This document shows positions 1-12,844 of a stretch of 64,000 bases of DNA, piece after piece. A program made the position numbers and the translations under genes. The stretch is taken from positions 65,462,501 to 65,526,500 of the forward strand of contig CM077599.1 of assembly GCA_039654915.1 (NCBI GenBank), written 5' to 3'. The stretch comes from Aquilaria yunnanensis. Its lineage: Eukaryota; Streptophyta; Magnoliopsida; Malvales; Thymelaeaceae. The notes below the pieces were generated by a model. It was not told the DNA's origin. It ran no database searches and saw only the letters and a program-made list of their open reading frames with translations. Within the stretch, counting starts at the first letter, position 1, and each line of letters opens with the position of its first letter.

Positions 1-1325
1 AAACGTATCATTGCATTTAAGTGGATGGAGGTCGATCATACTGGTTGGAACATATTCAATGTAATTTCAGAAAGTTTAAAAGAATTTTTTTTTATGACAA
101 GGTTTTTAGCATAACATTTGATAATGCATCAAACAACGATGTCGCGGCTGAGACATTGATGGAATCACTAGAACCTGTCCGTGATGCCGCATTTTTTCAT
201 ATTAGGTGTATATGTCATATTTTAAACTTAGCTGTCCAAAAAGGTCTTCAAGTTTTGAGTACTGAAATTACTCCAATTAGGTGGGCAATCCATTATTTGA
301 AGTCAAGGACCAAAGTTTCTAAAGAGTTTAAGCAATATTGTTTGGAAAATGGCCTCGATTTTAGTTGGAAACGTTTTAAACTTCATTGCCCTACCCGATG
401 GAACTCAACTTACAAGATGTTCATGGATGCGATGCCATTTGCTGCACACATGACATGTTTTATAAATGTCAGAGAAAAGAAAACGATTTTGAAACAAGAG
501 ATGTGGGATAAACTGTCTAAATTGGTTGCTGTGCTGAGATATTTTTATGATGCCACTGTTTTTTGCTCCGGTGTATACTATCCCACATCGCACAAAGTTT
601 TAATGCATATGGTCAATATTTCATGGGTTTTTAACCAATACAAAGATGACGAGTTCTTAAAAGACACAATTAAGGCCATGAAAGATAAATGGATTTTATA
701 TTTCAGTACTATACCCCCAATCTACTTACTTGCAGCTACACTAGACCCGACCGTAAGAATCACAGGTACGCAACAGCTACTTGAGGGTTATTATAGTTTC
801 TTAGAAATGGCTCATATTTCTGTTCATGCTATAACTGACTCTATTGATGAGCACTTGCGGGAGTTATTTAAGATTTATACCGGTCGGCATAAGAATAAGG
901 TTGCAAACACTACTTCATCTACCATTGGGTCTTCATCATTGTTCGGCTCACTGTCATTCAATCCGACTGAACAACTCCTCAAACGGCCTCGTGCTGCCGC
1001 ATCCGGTCTTAATGAAGTGGACGCATACCTTAACCTTATTTGGGAAAATAGTGAGACCGACATTCTAGACTGGTGGAAAGGAAGAAGCAACAAATTTCCA
1101 ATACTCTTCATCATTGCCAAAGAAGTTTTAGCTGTTCCCGTCTCAACCGTTGCATCGGAGTCCGCTTTCAGCGCTGGAAAGCGTGTCATTTCAGAGAGAT
1201 GCGCAAGGCTATCACCAGATGCAGTTGAAATTTGTATATGCAACCGTGATTGGGGTCTTGCAGCTTGCAGATTACAAGACCACAAGAGTTCTGACGAGGA
1301 AAACCCCGATGAGATAGATGCTTAA
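1..1325 (+). pseudogene. hAT transposase, C-terminal part, frameshifted
   Basis: This is the C-terminal two-thirds of a plant hAT (Ac-like, RICESLEEPER-type) transposase. The start lies outside the window. The reading frame from about base 85 to the stop at 1323-1325 carries the RNase H-like core (a DNASNN-type segment, then CxCHILNL), the central helical region with the conserved CPTRWNSTY segment, and the C-terminal hAT dimerisation domain ending in a VSTVASESAFSAGKRV stretch. Bases 1-84 encode recognisable upstream transposase sequence in another frame; the two frames meet at a run of nine T (85-93), so a one-base indel breaks the gene. No introns are seen. Family assignment is firm. Whether the frameshift is real or a sequencing slip in the T run cannot be told. 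The N-terminal BED zinc finger is not in the window. Confidence 0.88.
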
Positions 1326-2526
1326 ATCCACTGCTTGCTCATTATTTACTTACTCTGTATTTGATCTGATTTTGTTGTTTAGCACAGATCGTATCTTTTA
1401 TTTTGCATTTAATTTTATGGAACGTTTCACTATTGAGTAATGTAAAGCCCGTTCCATGTATTTAAGTGCCGTTTGGCTTTAATATTAATAAAAGTTCACA
1501 CCGGTGGTGGTGTTTTACTCTTAACACAAGTAATTCTACAAAATATAAAGATAAGCTTAGAATAAATATTAATCTACTTTTTTTTGTCATTATTTTATTT
1601 ATTGTCTTGTAAAGTAAAATCTTGGTAATCATGGTTTGTTTCTTTAGCATAAAGAAATAACTTTAGTCCTTAAGGTTTATCCCACATCTTGGACTAAAAC
1701 ATACAGAGTTGCAAAGTTAAAGGGCTACCGCTGACCGAGTTATAATTCAAGGACCAACTCATTGAGTTTTCAAAGTTTTGGGTCTATTGGTGCATTTAAG
1801 CATTTTTTAAGAGTTTAAGCAATAAGAAGGATTCGTAATTAAGGCTCTAATTTCGAAAACAAGCATATCTTACTCCTAAAGTGACACCTTTCATTTTAAG
1901 TGGACAGCTTCTTATATTAAATTTTAAGAAGTAAACAATCGATCCGAAGATTCCTAGTCTGTTTTTTTTTCTCGTGTCCATAGCCAGTAGGTTTTAACTC
2001 ATAGTACACGTTGATTGACTTATAATCCAATTAACATCCATATCATTATATCACGTGATGGGTTAGATGAAGTAGAATTCAAGATGAACTAGATTATAAA
2101 ATATCACTTATAAAAAAACTCTCAGACTCTTATTTTTATTAAGTTATTGATTTAAAAGTGAAGACTAAAAATTAAAAATTAAAACTAAAACTTAAAATTA
2201 AATTAAAAATTACAATTTTAAAATTTAAAATTTAACGGGCCAGCTCGGATTCGGCACGGGACCGGGTCAGGACCGGCACGTGACAACACGGGGTAGTCCC
2301 GGGCCCAAAAACCTCAGGCCCAGGACCGGCCGGTCTGGTCCGGTCCCGATCCGGTCCAGGCCGTTGAACACGTATATCTGAAAGATGATCATTAACGATT
2401 TCCTTTTTGGGGCTTATGCCACTATTTTTCGCTATTTTGCTCTTTCACTTTTTTCTTGGGTTAATCTTGTTTTTAGTCCTTGAAATATCTCTCTTTGGCT
2501 TTTAATCCTAACTTTTACTTGATAGT
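1326..2526. other. hAT 3' flank and GC-rich transposon end
   Basis: No gene is seen. The stretch follows the hAT stop codon and is AT-rich. A sharply GC-rich block at about 2232-2370 is made of short repeats on the theme GGACCGG/CCGGTCC and lies next to an A/T-only run. This pattern is common in the subterminal parts of plant hAT elements, so I infer that the right end of the element starting at base 1 lies near 2367. The left end is outside the window, so terminal repeats cannot be compared. Bases 1660-1800 hold phrases on the pattern 'rest-of-line ... ttagtcc/ggaccaactca' that resemble the MULE ends found near 57-60 kb, but I could not pair two ends here. Confidence 0.4.
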
Positions 2527-2959
2527 TAAGGGGATCGTATGGGTCTGGCCCAGAAGTGTGGTGAACTCCACAATAGGATCTTACACACAAAGACAATGTC
2601 AGAGCCCTAGGATATTTTTTCGGAGGAAACCCTTAGACAATCAAGTCAGATCCCTAGTGAACAGAGATGAGCTAGTAGGTAAAGAGTCAGAATGTCATAA
2701 ATCAGGATTATTGATGGGCAATGTTTATATAGCTAGAAGAAATCAGAGTAAATAGCTCTAGGATTAGGATCCTCTAGCTAATCCCATAATTTTGAGAACT
2801 CAATCTTCTCTAAGAAGGTAATTCCCTTATTAGCTTATTGGGCCTCTATGTTATAGATCAATCAGATAAGGGCTTAGTATTGAGCCTATTTCCTCTTCAA
2901 GCCCATTTCCTACCAATAGGTACCCCTCCATATAAAGAAATGTGGGCGGGGCCCCAACA
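2527..2959 (-). repeat. 3' LTR of the Tat element
   Basis: This 433-bp stretch aligns by eye with the two right-hand LTR copies at 12845-14697 and 16839-17219, sharing phrases such as GATCGTATGGG, GAAACCCT and GTTTATATAGC. On the minus strand it begins TGTTGGGGCCCC at 2959, a normal LTR start. Its other end reads TTAAC where the other copies support TTTCA, so the terminal dinucleotide has mutated. It is the only one of the three copies that keeps the TGTTGGGG end. Confidence 0.7.
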
Positions 2960-3329
2960 TTTTCGTTATTTTAAATGGTCGTCTATGTTTGTCCAATAGG
3001 GGTACGATCCTTCTACCCTTGTGCTAAGTCATGCCTCATATGTCGTCGTCTCATCTGGAAGAGTGCGATGCCTCTCTAGGCTACTTCTAAAGAAATTTTT
3101 AAAAATATCATTGTTTTTATTTCCAGCTCCTTCCATCTTGTGTCACACGTGGTAGGCTCAACGGTTGATGAAGGACATGAAGCAGTGTCTAATTAATGCG
3201 TTTGAAGAAGGTGACCAGGTGTGACCATTTTTTATGGCTGCTTATGGCAACGTGGCTTCTTTTTATAGGGCAAGAAATCCACAATGATTACAATAATAGT
3301 TTCCAAGATGTGACATAAAGGCTATGGGT

Positions 3330-6260
3330 TTTCCTTATATATATGGTAGAGTTTTTTCACTGTCCTTTTTACTGTTTGAGTACCTTTTGCTTTGTTCGTG
3401 GATTTCTTACTTTTGTTCACTGTTGTTCATTATGCTCACTATCGGATCTTCTTTCAAATCTTTAAAGTTTCTTTCCATCACATTTTCTATAATCAGGAAA
3501 TGACATTTCCCTTGGAAAAGTAGTTTTCTTAGTACTTTTGGTTGGCATTTTTTGTTTTTTTAGGTGGACGTCTTTCCATAGCTCATCATATGCTAGCAGC
3601 AACCCTAACAAATTACACGACGACTTTTGTAGATGGCATGTCCAAGATCATCATCCCGGGCTATCGTCGGTGAAGCTGACTTATCAAGGATGCCATTTTC
3701 TCCCAATGTGAAGGTTTTAATGGGTGTTATAATATAACATAGCGAGGGAACTCTAGCAATAAATTTGTTATGTTATTACTGGCCTAACGGCATCGTGGCC
3801 GCCCTTTCCCATGATCAGGTATTAAAGGATGAAGCTTGTGCAGATGGTGACCAGAGGGTTGCTGTTCTTACAGTCTATACGGACTGGTTAACCCTTGGTA
3901 GAGCAGTTTTACGATCATTACAAAGTGTCATTATCACAGCTGACCCCAAACTCTTTTGTACATATTAATAGGTTTATAGTTTGCTGCAAGATGGTGATGC
4001 TGAGCCCTTTGCTGGAAGTATTTCTCTAATTCTATATGTTGGACTTGAAAAAATATTTTAGTTTTTTTCCACATTGCCCCCGTTAACAGGGGAAGGAACA
4101 AGTATTTTACCTTCGTATCCTGTAGGGACTTATGGGTGAGGTGGAAAGACCGCTTTTTCTTTATCTTGAGGAAGTTGGTGTGGAGATTTTCTTGAGAGTT
4201 TGCCAGCACTGCGCAGCAGGCCCTAGTCTAGTAGTTGCCAATATAATAGGGCTCTAAAGGCGACCGCTCATACATGGGCTTGGTTACTTGGCTGGAGTCG
4301 GTGATGGAAAATAATAATTTTTTGGAGTTGTTCCCCATCCATTACATAAATCTTAATGAGGTGACTCTTAGATAGGCAGGCATCAGTAGGGCCCATCGAA
4401 GTTATCCTGATGTGCGAGCCCCATAACCGGGATGAAGGTTAAGAAGGGAGTTTGGTGGAGGCTTTTGGGTTCATTTTTAGGGCTCAACGAGGCCCTCAAG
4501 ACACCAAGAGTTGTACTTTTGTAGCCACCCTATTTTCTTTAGTTTTTATGCCTTTGACTGGCTTTGACCTTTTGTTTCTTCTTTTAGGGATGAGCAGCCA
4601 CACTAAACAATACATGAAGAGACATAAGAGCATTGCCAATGCTTTGGATGACACTCAAAAGATTTCCATCTTATCAATCGAAACAGGCCACACTGTGAGA
4701 ATAGCTGAAAAGTTCTCGGAAGCCCCACCCTCCAAGTTGGCCCCTCAGGTGTTGGATTTGTCTGAGGTTCCCTTGGAGGCTTAATAGGTCCGGAAGAAGT
4801 TGTGCCCCATGGCCCCAGCTTGGGTTAATGCCTTTCTAGGCAGTGGCAACGGTAGGGCTTCCATAAATAGTTTTTCCTTCAACAACATCTATTCTATTAA
4901 CTTGATGTTGTCTTATGTTGATTATGGGTATTTTCACCTAGCCCCTCCAAAAAGTGCTCAAAAACCCCCGGTCCTACTTCTACTATGAACCTTATGGCGC
5001 TGGTGATGTCTCAAAATTCGATCGAGGGGGTGTCATAGAAGAAAAATGCGATCGGCCCATCTCTTCCTCGTCCTGCTGCTAGGATTTTGATTGAGGTCAT
5101 CCTCGAGAAAGTGGCATACATTCAGCAGGGTCTGCTTGAGCTATCAATTGGCAAGTGCTTTCAGCCTTGCAGCTTAATCCCTTAATGTCGTCAGGTGCAG
5201 AGGCACAATTTGGTGCTAAAGGATATCACGCCTAACCAGGTCTTTGACCCTTTGTGGGCAATGGGTATTAGTGAATCGATCCTTAAAGATCGAACAGACA
5301 TCGCCCACCATATTGTTAAGGAGTTGAATACCCCCAGGGATTAGCATTTTTTGGCCCACCCTCCTTGGGTGAATAGCCACCATCTAATCAGCATATACTG
5401 CAGTATGCTCCTAGTACATTTTTTGGTAATTTCAATGTTTTGGTGTATGCTTAGTTTTAATGTTCTTGGTTTTATAGAGGGTTATCGTAACCTACGGTCT
5501 TGGGGAACGACTTGCATCACACAAGAAGGTTATGCAATCCTTCAATTCACAAGTTGAGGTTCTATGAAGTGCTAGAGATTTCTTAAGGAAGGAGCTGGAG
5601 AGCGAACGTATTGCTCTGAGTACCCTAGCATAGGACTTCAAGTTGATGAAGGAGGCAAAAGAGCTAGAGAAAGGGTGTATTAGGGATCTTGAGAAAGAAG
5701 TGGAGAAGCTGGGAGAGTTTTTTAAGTCATCCAAGCAGAAAGCCTCTAAGAAGGCCGAATACCAGGCATCTCTGTTGAAGGCGGTGAAAAGCAAGATTGA
5801 CACTGTCAAAAAGACTCTACTGATGGATGAGTACATACCATTGGGACCGAAGACTGTTAAGGTGAAGTCAGCTCTAGTTCAGTAACATCTACGATGCCCC
5901 TCATGGAGAGAATTAAACAAGCTGGCTTTGTGAGCTGCAAGGGCCATTTAGCATACTAGCATCTTCAACTAAAGGCCAATACTCACAATAAGGAGCTCAG
6001 CCCGCACCTCTAGAAGGTAGAAAGAGGGCTTAGAAAGGGCGATATCCTTAAATTAAAGAAATGCTTTCTTTCCTACCGTTTTCAAATGGAGTGAGCCAAT
6101 CTAAACTTGAATCTTTCTTTTGTATTAGCTTATACGGATCCAGGTCTGGATTGTAAGGTATGGCTAAAGGACAAAAAAGTCAAGACTCCTACCTTAGACA
6201 AGGATACATCAGCAATAGACATTGAGAAGAACACTTTTTCGAATGAATTTTAGGGGGCTC
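3330..6260 (+). pseudogene. Antisense ORF of the Tat element (gypsy-type transposon protein)
   Basis: Plus-strand coding remnants lie between integrase and 3' LTR, opposite to gag-pol. A TATA-like stretch (3336-3345) precedes them. Broken frames can be followed at 3765-3968, about 4130-4210 (containing KDRFFF, as in the family called putative gypsy-type transposon protein), 4452-4784, 5351-5557 and 5643-5885. The last is a Lys/Glu-rich, probably coiled-coil stretch. At least one intron-like boundary (a T-rich tract ending in AG near 3565) is visible. Antisense accessory ORFs at this place are known in Tat elements such as Grande. Function is unknown. The copy is interrupted by many stops and is not expected to be expressed. 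Confidence 0.55.
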
Positions 6261-7225
6261 CATCATTCATCCCCTTTCTCTTAAGTTACTTGTAGTTTTT
6301 TGTTATTCTCTTTTATAACTTTGAGTTTTTAATGGAAATGAGATACTAATTTTGTTTGGTAACCTTTTGGATATGATGCGTACCCTTTTGGATACTTTGA
6401 ATTTTTGTTATTCGTGAGAGTAATTTCTGGCAGCGATCTTCTTTCCTGTTTGTAATGCTTATGTGCTTTTGTTTTTATAGAAGTCACTTTACTATGATAC
6501 CTCAGTTATTATGTTTATAAATGGTTACGCTTTTAGGTAATTAGGAAACCTTCCTAGAAAGACGCGTGTGAGTCATTACGAAAGAATGCTTTTATTTAAA
6601 TACGGGTGCAAAAAGCACATAATAGTAAATCTGCTAAAGTGAAACAACATCATTATAATAAGTAAAGTAATAGATTGTTTGAGTGATAAATTCTTGGCAA
6701 CTATCTCCATTTAGGGCTAGATAATTCATAAACTCCATCTCTAATTTTCCTTGTCACTAAGTAGGGTTCATCTCAGTTAAGCCTTAATGTTCCATGCCCA
6801 AGGTTTCTTCTTATCAGTTTCGCCTTAATGATGGTTATGCCAGCTACTCATATGTTCTTTCTTTTAACCTTTTCATTATGAATTCAGGTGATGCATTGCT
6901 TAAAAGCTCTCACGCCTACCCTTATGTCTTCCTGTAATTCCTCTAACAACTCAAAATTCCCTTCAAGGGCTTTATCATTCTCACTTGGATGGTATACTTG
7001 GGTTTACAATGTAAGGTAGGAAATCTCTACTTGTATAAGAGGTCAGTTCCATAGACCATTGTAAAAGGAGACTCTTCCGTGGGCCTTTGAGGTGTCATTC
7101 TGTAGTCCCATAGAATGCTTGGTAACTCCTCCGCCCATTTGCCTTTGGCTTCCCCTAACCCTTCCTTTAAGCCATCTTTGATAGTCTTGTTGGTTACTTC
7201 TACTTGCCCATTTGATTAAGGATAG

Positions 7226-8119
7226 TGATAGCCAAACGCTATCGCCTCCATCTGGCCGAACTCCCTGCCACAATGATGGCCAGAAGAAGCTGGCGCTACC
7301 CGAGAAAAGGTGCGATCAGGCACCTCGGGAGATAGCCGAAGAGCTCCGAGCCCGGCACGTCAGGAAACCCCGAGGACACTACTCGGCCCCCCAAGGTTGT
7401 GAACAGATCGCCTTCGGAAAAGCGGCACCAGACAGTAAGCCGAACATGATATCCCCGAAGGCGGAACTCCCTGAAACTGGGAACCCCCGACCTGAGGGCT
7501 TGTTTCCCGAAGAGGCTCTGTCCGAACTAAAGGACGACCTCGCCCAGGGACCTCGGGAGTACGGCAGGAACATTTATGGAAGCGTTTAAGGAAGCCTCTG
7601 ACACGTCCTTTCATAGACGTCATAAAGCCGCCTCAATAGGCGCTCTGACACACGGATGTCATCAGAATCGCATCATGGCCCATCTCAGCACGTGGCTCAA
7701 GGCGACCTACTACCAGCTATCTGTCCCCTATGCCCAGAAATTCAGGAACATCCGACCGAACACGTCTCGCGATCTGAACGGGCTAGGCACTCCTATAAAT
7801 ACCAGGAATTAATACTGGGCAAGGGGCTGGTGGGTTGGCCAGACACTGCCCCCACACTCTGAGAAAACTACCAGGCGAGACCCTTCAGCCCTTTGTGCTA
7901 TTTCCTTTGCCTTTTCTCGGCCATCACTGACTTGGGCGTCGGAGGCTCCCCCCCCCCCCCCCCCCCCCCCCCGGAAAAACACTCCGGGGGCCTCCTAACC
8001 CTTTGTTTCTGAGCTTTCAGGCACTCTCCTTGGGGCTATCCGTTCCACCAGGCGTTCTTCCTCCCAGAAGTCTCCCCACCAGTCACCATGACTATAAACG
8101 ATGAGGCCCCTGGCCATCA
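7226..8119 (+). mobile_element. Solo LTR, 894 bp, GC-rich, in the integrase
   Basis: The insert begins TGATAG and ends CATCA, and its first and last four bases are inverted repeats (TGAT/ATCA). It is flanked by a perfect 5-bp duplication GATAG (7221-7225 and 8120-8124), the signature of LTR-retrotransposon integration. It holds no retroviral genes. A TATA-like CTATAAAT lies at 7793-7800, which sets the plus orientation, followed by a CTGACTTGGGCGTCGGAGG phrase common in plant gypsy LTRs. Its base composition is far richer in G+C than its surroundings, so it came from a different, GC-rich family. Short open frames in it are chance results of low stop frequency. Confidence 0.85.
7948..7972 (+). 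repeat. 25-base poly-C tract in the solo LTR
   Basis: A run of 25 C lies just downstream of the TATA-like box and CGTCGGAGG phrase of the 894-bp solo LTR. The length of such a tract is unreliable in sequencing and assembly. Confidence 0.9.
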
Positions 8120-8829
8120 GATAGGATACATGCACAAAGTAAAGGCCAATACCTTTTCCTTCTGTGAATTGGCAAGTCTGCTAATTATTAAATTGCTTCT
8201 TGATATTAGTAACAATGGCTCGGGGGCACCTAAATCAACCGATCATATTTTTCCATAAGAATTTGATAATCTATGAAGTAGTGATGGAGGCTAGAAGCTC
8301 CGCCTCCACCCACTTGGTGAAGTAAACAACTACCATGATATAATGTTTAATCTTTCTGGTAGTTGTGGGGAATGACCTAATCAAGTCTAATCCATACATA
8401 GTGAAAGGCCATGGATTTGCGGTTAATAAGGCTTCAAAAGAATGCAGCCTTTGTACTTGTGAGTTAAGCTGATAAAAGTGGTATATCTAGACAAATTTTA
8501 TGGCATCTCCTTAGATTGTAGGCCAGAAGTAGCATTGTCACAAGATATTGTGGGTTAGAGAGTTGGCACCGATATGCACTTTATAATCTTCTTAGTGGAT
8601 TTCGTGAAGAACCTCTTGTCCTTCTTGGGGCATTAGGCATTATAGCAATAGTAAAGCAAATGCTCATCTGTATAACTCATCCCTGATTATAACAAACCTT
8701 CCCGCTAGAATCTAGTTTTCAGGCAGAGCCTGATCAGTTTACTCCAGTTATCATTGTGGGCTATAGACTTTATTTGGTGGATCGAGGGTTCTACAAGTTC
8801 TCTTGTCAAAACCCTTTATCGACTTTCTG

Positions 8830-10600
8830 ATAGGGCATCTGCCCTTGTATTCTAGGCCCGCGGGATCTTCTGAACCTGCACGTCATCACACGTCTTCACT
8901 AAACTTTTTGCCATTTTCAAGAATTTGCAAAGAGTAAGTTCTTTTACCCCTGCCATTTCGGTGACTTGGTTCACTATTAACTATGAATTGTTGTATATTT
9001 GTAGGCATCATACCCCCACCAGACCAGCCATCCATAGCCCTAGTAAGAAGGCTTCGTACTCAGTGATGTTTATTTGTAATAGGGAATTGAAATTTGATTC
9101 TAAAAGCTGCTTCCATGCCCAATGGTCTTTTAAGGACGATGCTTGCTCATTGATTTTTAGGTTCAAAGGCCACATCAACATGTTTTTCCTAGAGTAGGAC
9201 CTCTTGATGCTGCTTATCTTTACTTGGTTTTGGTGACATCATTTCAGTGATGAAATCCACCAAGGCTTGTACTTTGATGGCCCTCCGAGGTTCATAACTA
9301 ATGTCATATTCTCTGAACTTGATGCACCACTTAGTAAGCCTACCAGACTTATTTAGTTTTTATAGTATGTTCCGTAGTGGCAAATTTATATGGACAATAA
9401 TGTAGTACGTCTGAAAGTGTGGTCATAGTTTTCGAGAAGCCATGACGAGGGCAAAGACTACTTTATAAAGTGTGGGATATCAGAATTCCGTTCCCTAGAG
9501 GGTCCAACTGACATAGTATACATGTCATTGTTTTGCCCCATGTTCCCATATAAGTACAGCACTAACAACGCCTTCTGTTACAGTTAAGTAGAGTTTGTTA
9601 GGTCTTAACTGCTTCAGTGTAGGAAGCTGTCGTAAGTAATCTTTAATCTATTTAAAAGCTTTGCGGCATTTGTCAATCAATTCAAATATTGCTTCTTTTT
9701 GAGTATGTGAAAGAATGGCTTACAATGATCTCTAAAATGTGACATAAACTATCCTAGCATTGTCAACCTTCCAGCCAATATTTAAACGTCTTTTTTATTT
9801 TGAGGGCCAAACATTATAAGGATAGATTCAATTTTGTCTATATTTGCTGCAATCCCTCCTTCAGAGACCATATAGCCAAGGAATTTTTCAGCTCTTACTC
9901 TGAAGATACATTTTCTAGAGTTAAATTTCATGTTGAACTAGCGTATTCTTTGAAAGGTTTCACGAAGGTCATCAAAGTGGTGTTCTATTGTTCTGTTTTT
10001 TATGCTCATGTCATCTACGTAAACTTCCATGTCATTCCTCAGCTGTTCTACAAAGACTCAGTTCATGAGTCATTAATAGGTTACTCCAACATTCTTCAAG
10101 CCCAATCGCATCCGCTGATAATTGTATACTACTTCTCTAGTCATGAAGGCCGTTTTTTCTTTCATTCTTTGGATGCATATGAATTTGGTGATATACACTG
10201 AATGTGTTCATAAAGGATGGTATCTTGAATTCTGAGGTGCCATTAACTAGCTGGTCTATAGAAGGTAACTGATATAGGTCCTTTAGGCAGGCATTGTTAA
10301 GATTAGTATAATCAATGCACATATACCATTCACCATTTTTATTTCACCAAGACAAAGTTGACAGGTCATTCAAGGCATCATACCTCTCGAATGATGTCTG
10401 CCCTTAGCAATTTTTCAATATTTTCTCTGATAAAGTCTCATCTCTCTAGTGTCATATTGTGCTTTTTCTGCTACACTGGTCAGGTGATGGGGTTCACTTG
10501 TAGTTTGTGCATTATAATTTTTTGGTTTATTCTTGTCATCTCACTGGGAGACCATGTAAAGATATCTAGATTGGTTTTCAGCAATTGAATGAACTGCTGG
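8830..10600 (-). pseudogene. Reverse transcriptase and two RNase H regions of the Tat element
   Basis: Minus-strand frames encode, in order, reverse transcriptase (10322 to 10137 contains CIDYTNLN and the FSVYHQIHMHP segment), the gypsy RNase H/connection (about 9560-9240, with GRLTKWCIKFREYDI and ALVDFI), and a second RNase H (about 9200-8850, with NITEYEAFLLGL and LIVNQVT). The second RNase H supports placement in the Tat lineage, which is known to have gained an extra RNase H. Frames are broken by many stops. The region would have copied the element's RNA into DNA. Confidence 0.78.
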
Positions 10601-10786
10601 AGATCTTTGCTGACTTTAGCATTTTTTCGAGGCCTACTTCTGCCATCTCAGCATCCTTAGATAATGTTGAGCAAGTTTCATTCTACTGGGATTGCTCTAT
10701 TTTTCTTTTTTTCCTCTATTACTACAGGTTTGTCATTTCTTGGCTTTTATAGAGTGGCCACATAATTTCACCAAATCAAGGCCTAG

Positions 10787-12812
10787 TCAACAAAAATAGT
10801 GGGCATCCCCAACAAGGGTCACAAAAAGCATCATTAGCCATATAACATCAGATCGGATGTGAAATTGTACTTGAGCTGGCTTGCTGAGTATAGCATTATA
10901 AGGTGAAAAGATGTCCAACATTAAGAATTCTATATTGTGAAAGTTACAAGTGACCCTTCCTTCTTTATCTGTGACCACCAGCATAAAGAATAGATTAATG
11001 GTTCCAAGTATAAGAAACTCCTTTCTTCCTATCCCGATGGTAGGCCACAATATGGGTGACAAGTAGGACTTCTTGATCTTGATTTTCTCTAACAAGTCAA
11101 TGAACATGACATTCACATTGGCTTCGGTGTCTAAATAGACCTTTTCCACATCAAAATTGTTGATCCGAGTCCTGAATACTAGAGGGTCCACATGTGGGGC
11201 AACCATCTTGGAGTTGTCGGGTTTTGTCAAAACTTTGCTTGAATCAATCACCTCCAATTGAGCAACCTTTCACTCTTGTCTTTTTTTTGCCACAGAGGGC
11301 TCCCCTTAGTAATCATATAGATGACTCCCTGGTGGTCCAAGGTTCCCATGTCCTTTAAAGAAGATCGCTCCTTTCTAGCCATTGTTTTTTATTGCGATCC
11401 TTATCATCATTTTTTCTGTGAGGTTTATCCTTATGCTTTTGGTAATGGGACAATTGTTTAAACAGATATTCCTTCAACTTCCCAACTTATATCATCTCCT
11501 TAAGAAGTCTCTTCAACCACTAGCATTCCTCGGTGCCATGCTTTTTGTCTTTATGATGTCTGTAGTATTTTCTCGTGTCCCTCTTATTTAAGGGTTACAT
11601 TAGTGGTGGCCATTTAAGGACTTGGTTTTTCTTCTTCAGGGCATACAAAATGTTTGACCTGGTTTCTTTCAATGGTAGGAGAACAGGCTCTATTCGGGAG
11701 TGCTCATCATTCTTACTTTTCTTATTGGTATGTTATCTTTGCTTCTGGGTTGCTCTCTTATTACTGTTGGCTGATTGAGTTCTTTTGCGTGCATGTATTA
11801 CATTGCCCGATCAAGGAATTCCTTGATATCCCTTACAGGGTTCTCATGTAGGTCCCAATCTAGCCTTAAATCCCGTGCTAGTCCCTGAGTAATGGCAATC
11901 AAGTGTAATTATGAAGATAGTCCTTGTACCTGCATGACCTCAACATTGAACCGTTAAACAAAGTCTCTTAAGGGCTCGGCCTTAAAAAATCTTCAAAAGG
12001 TGAGCCATCATCTTAAAGGTTGGCTAGTTCCCCAAAAGGTGATGTAAGAATGCTTAGGAGTGGTCCTTGAATGATGAGAATTGACGCCCCCAATTAGTCC
12101 CAAACCAAGTAGCAGCGGCTCCCGTCAGTGTTAAACTGAAGGCTCCACACATAATCGCATTCGAGGCTCACTCAAATCTCATAGCGATGATATATCTTTG
12201 CAAATGATTGACTAGGTCACTAAGGCCATCATACAGGTCAATCTTAGGCATGTGGAACCCTTTAGAGGCAAGCGTATTAATTATCTCATCCCTGAAAGGC
12301 TGGAGCCACATGTATTCAACATCAATGCTGAAGGCCTTTTCTTAGAGGATCGGAGACCCACTTATGCTGTTCCATTTGATCAAGTATCTGTAAAATAGCG
12401 TTGATGTCGTTGCCTCTAGGATCGTTCGATCGGCCCAAGGATATCGAAGGCTTAAGAGCTCATGCCCTTGGGAACAGATCTCGAAGAAGGGCTTGGTGAG
12501 GCTCCCCATGTGCCAAATGGCTTTCTATAACCTCTTTAGGGGATCTAGGGAAAGCCCTTCAATTTTCTTACTATAGTGTCGTTTTAAGTTACTCAAATAA
12601 GGTATGTTGTAAGGCTTGGAACTAATCATCATTTAATAATGTGGGGGCATTTCCCCTTACAACGGCCCCTCTGAGGTGCCGTAGGTTCTTCCAAATCAAC
12701 CAGATGGTGGGCCTGTTCACCCACAGGTCCTATAAACTGAGCGGGATGATGAATTTTCTGTTCAATATATGGTTGATCTTGGTTCTCCATGTGAAACCTT
12801 CAGATATTCACA
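10787..12812 (-). pseudogene. gag-protease of the Tat element, duplication copy 1
   Basis: The open minus-strand frame 11257-10787 (156 codons) covers the aspartic protease. The expected catalytic D-T-G is read as DTEAN, so the glycine next to the catalytic aspartate is lost. Upstream (about 12812-11290) is gag with recognisable DGLSDLVNHLQRY and TWFGTNW-like segments, interrupted by stops. The gag start codon, ATG in copy 2, is ATT here (near 12810). Sequence upstream of it matches a primer-binding-site region next to the LTR. Confidence 0.75.
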
Positions 12813-12844
12813 ATGTTTCCTACAGACGACGCCAATTTAGTAGT

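Larger units (their letters stand above)
6690..8690 (-). pseudogene. Integrase region of the Tat element, split by a solo LTR
   Basis: Minus-strand frames encode integrase. From about 8690 to 8125 lie the catalytic-core parts, including YFTKWVEAELL. After the inserted solo LTR (7226-8119) the frame continues with NGQVEVTNKTIKDGL, WAEELPSILWDYRMTP and the C-terminal GDLVLRK-like and WDEPYLVT-like segments down to about 6690. Several stop codons interrupt it. The protein would cut the target and insert the element's cDNA. The sequence on either side of the insertion joins cleanly once the 5-bp duplication is discounted. Confidence 0.75.

Noticed and set aside
7212..7862. Overlapping open frames in the GC-rich insert
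   Set aside because: They lie within a solo LTR with exact ends and TSD; low stop frequency in GC-rich DNA explains them.
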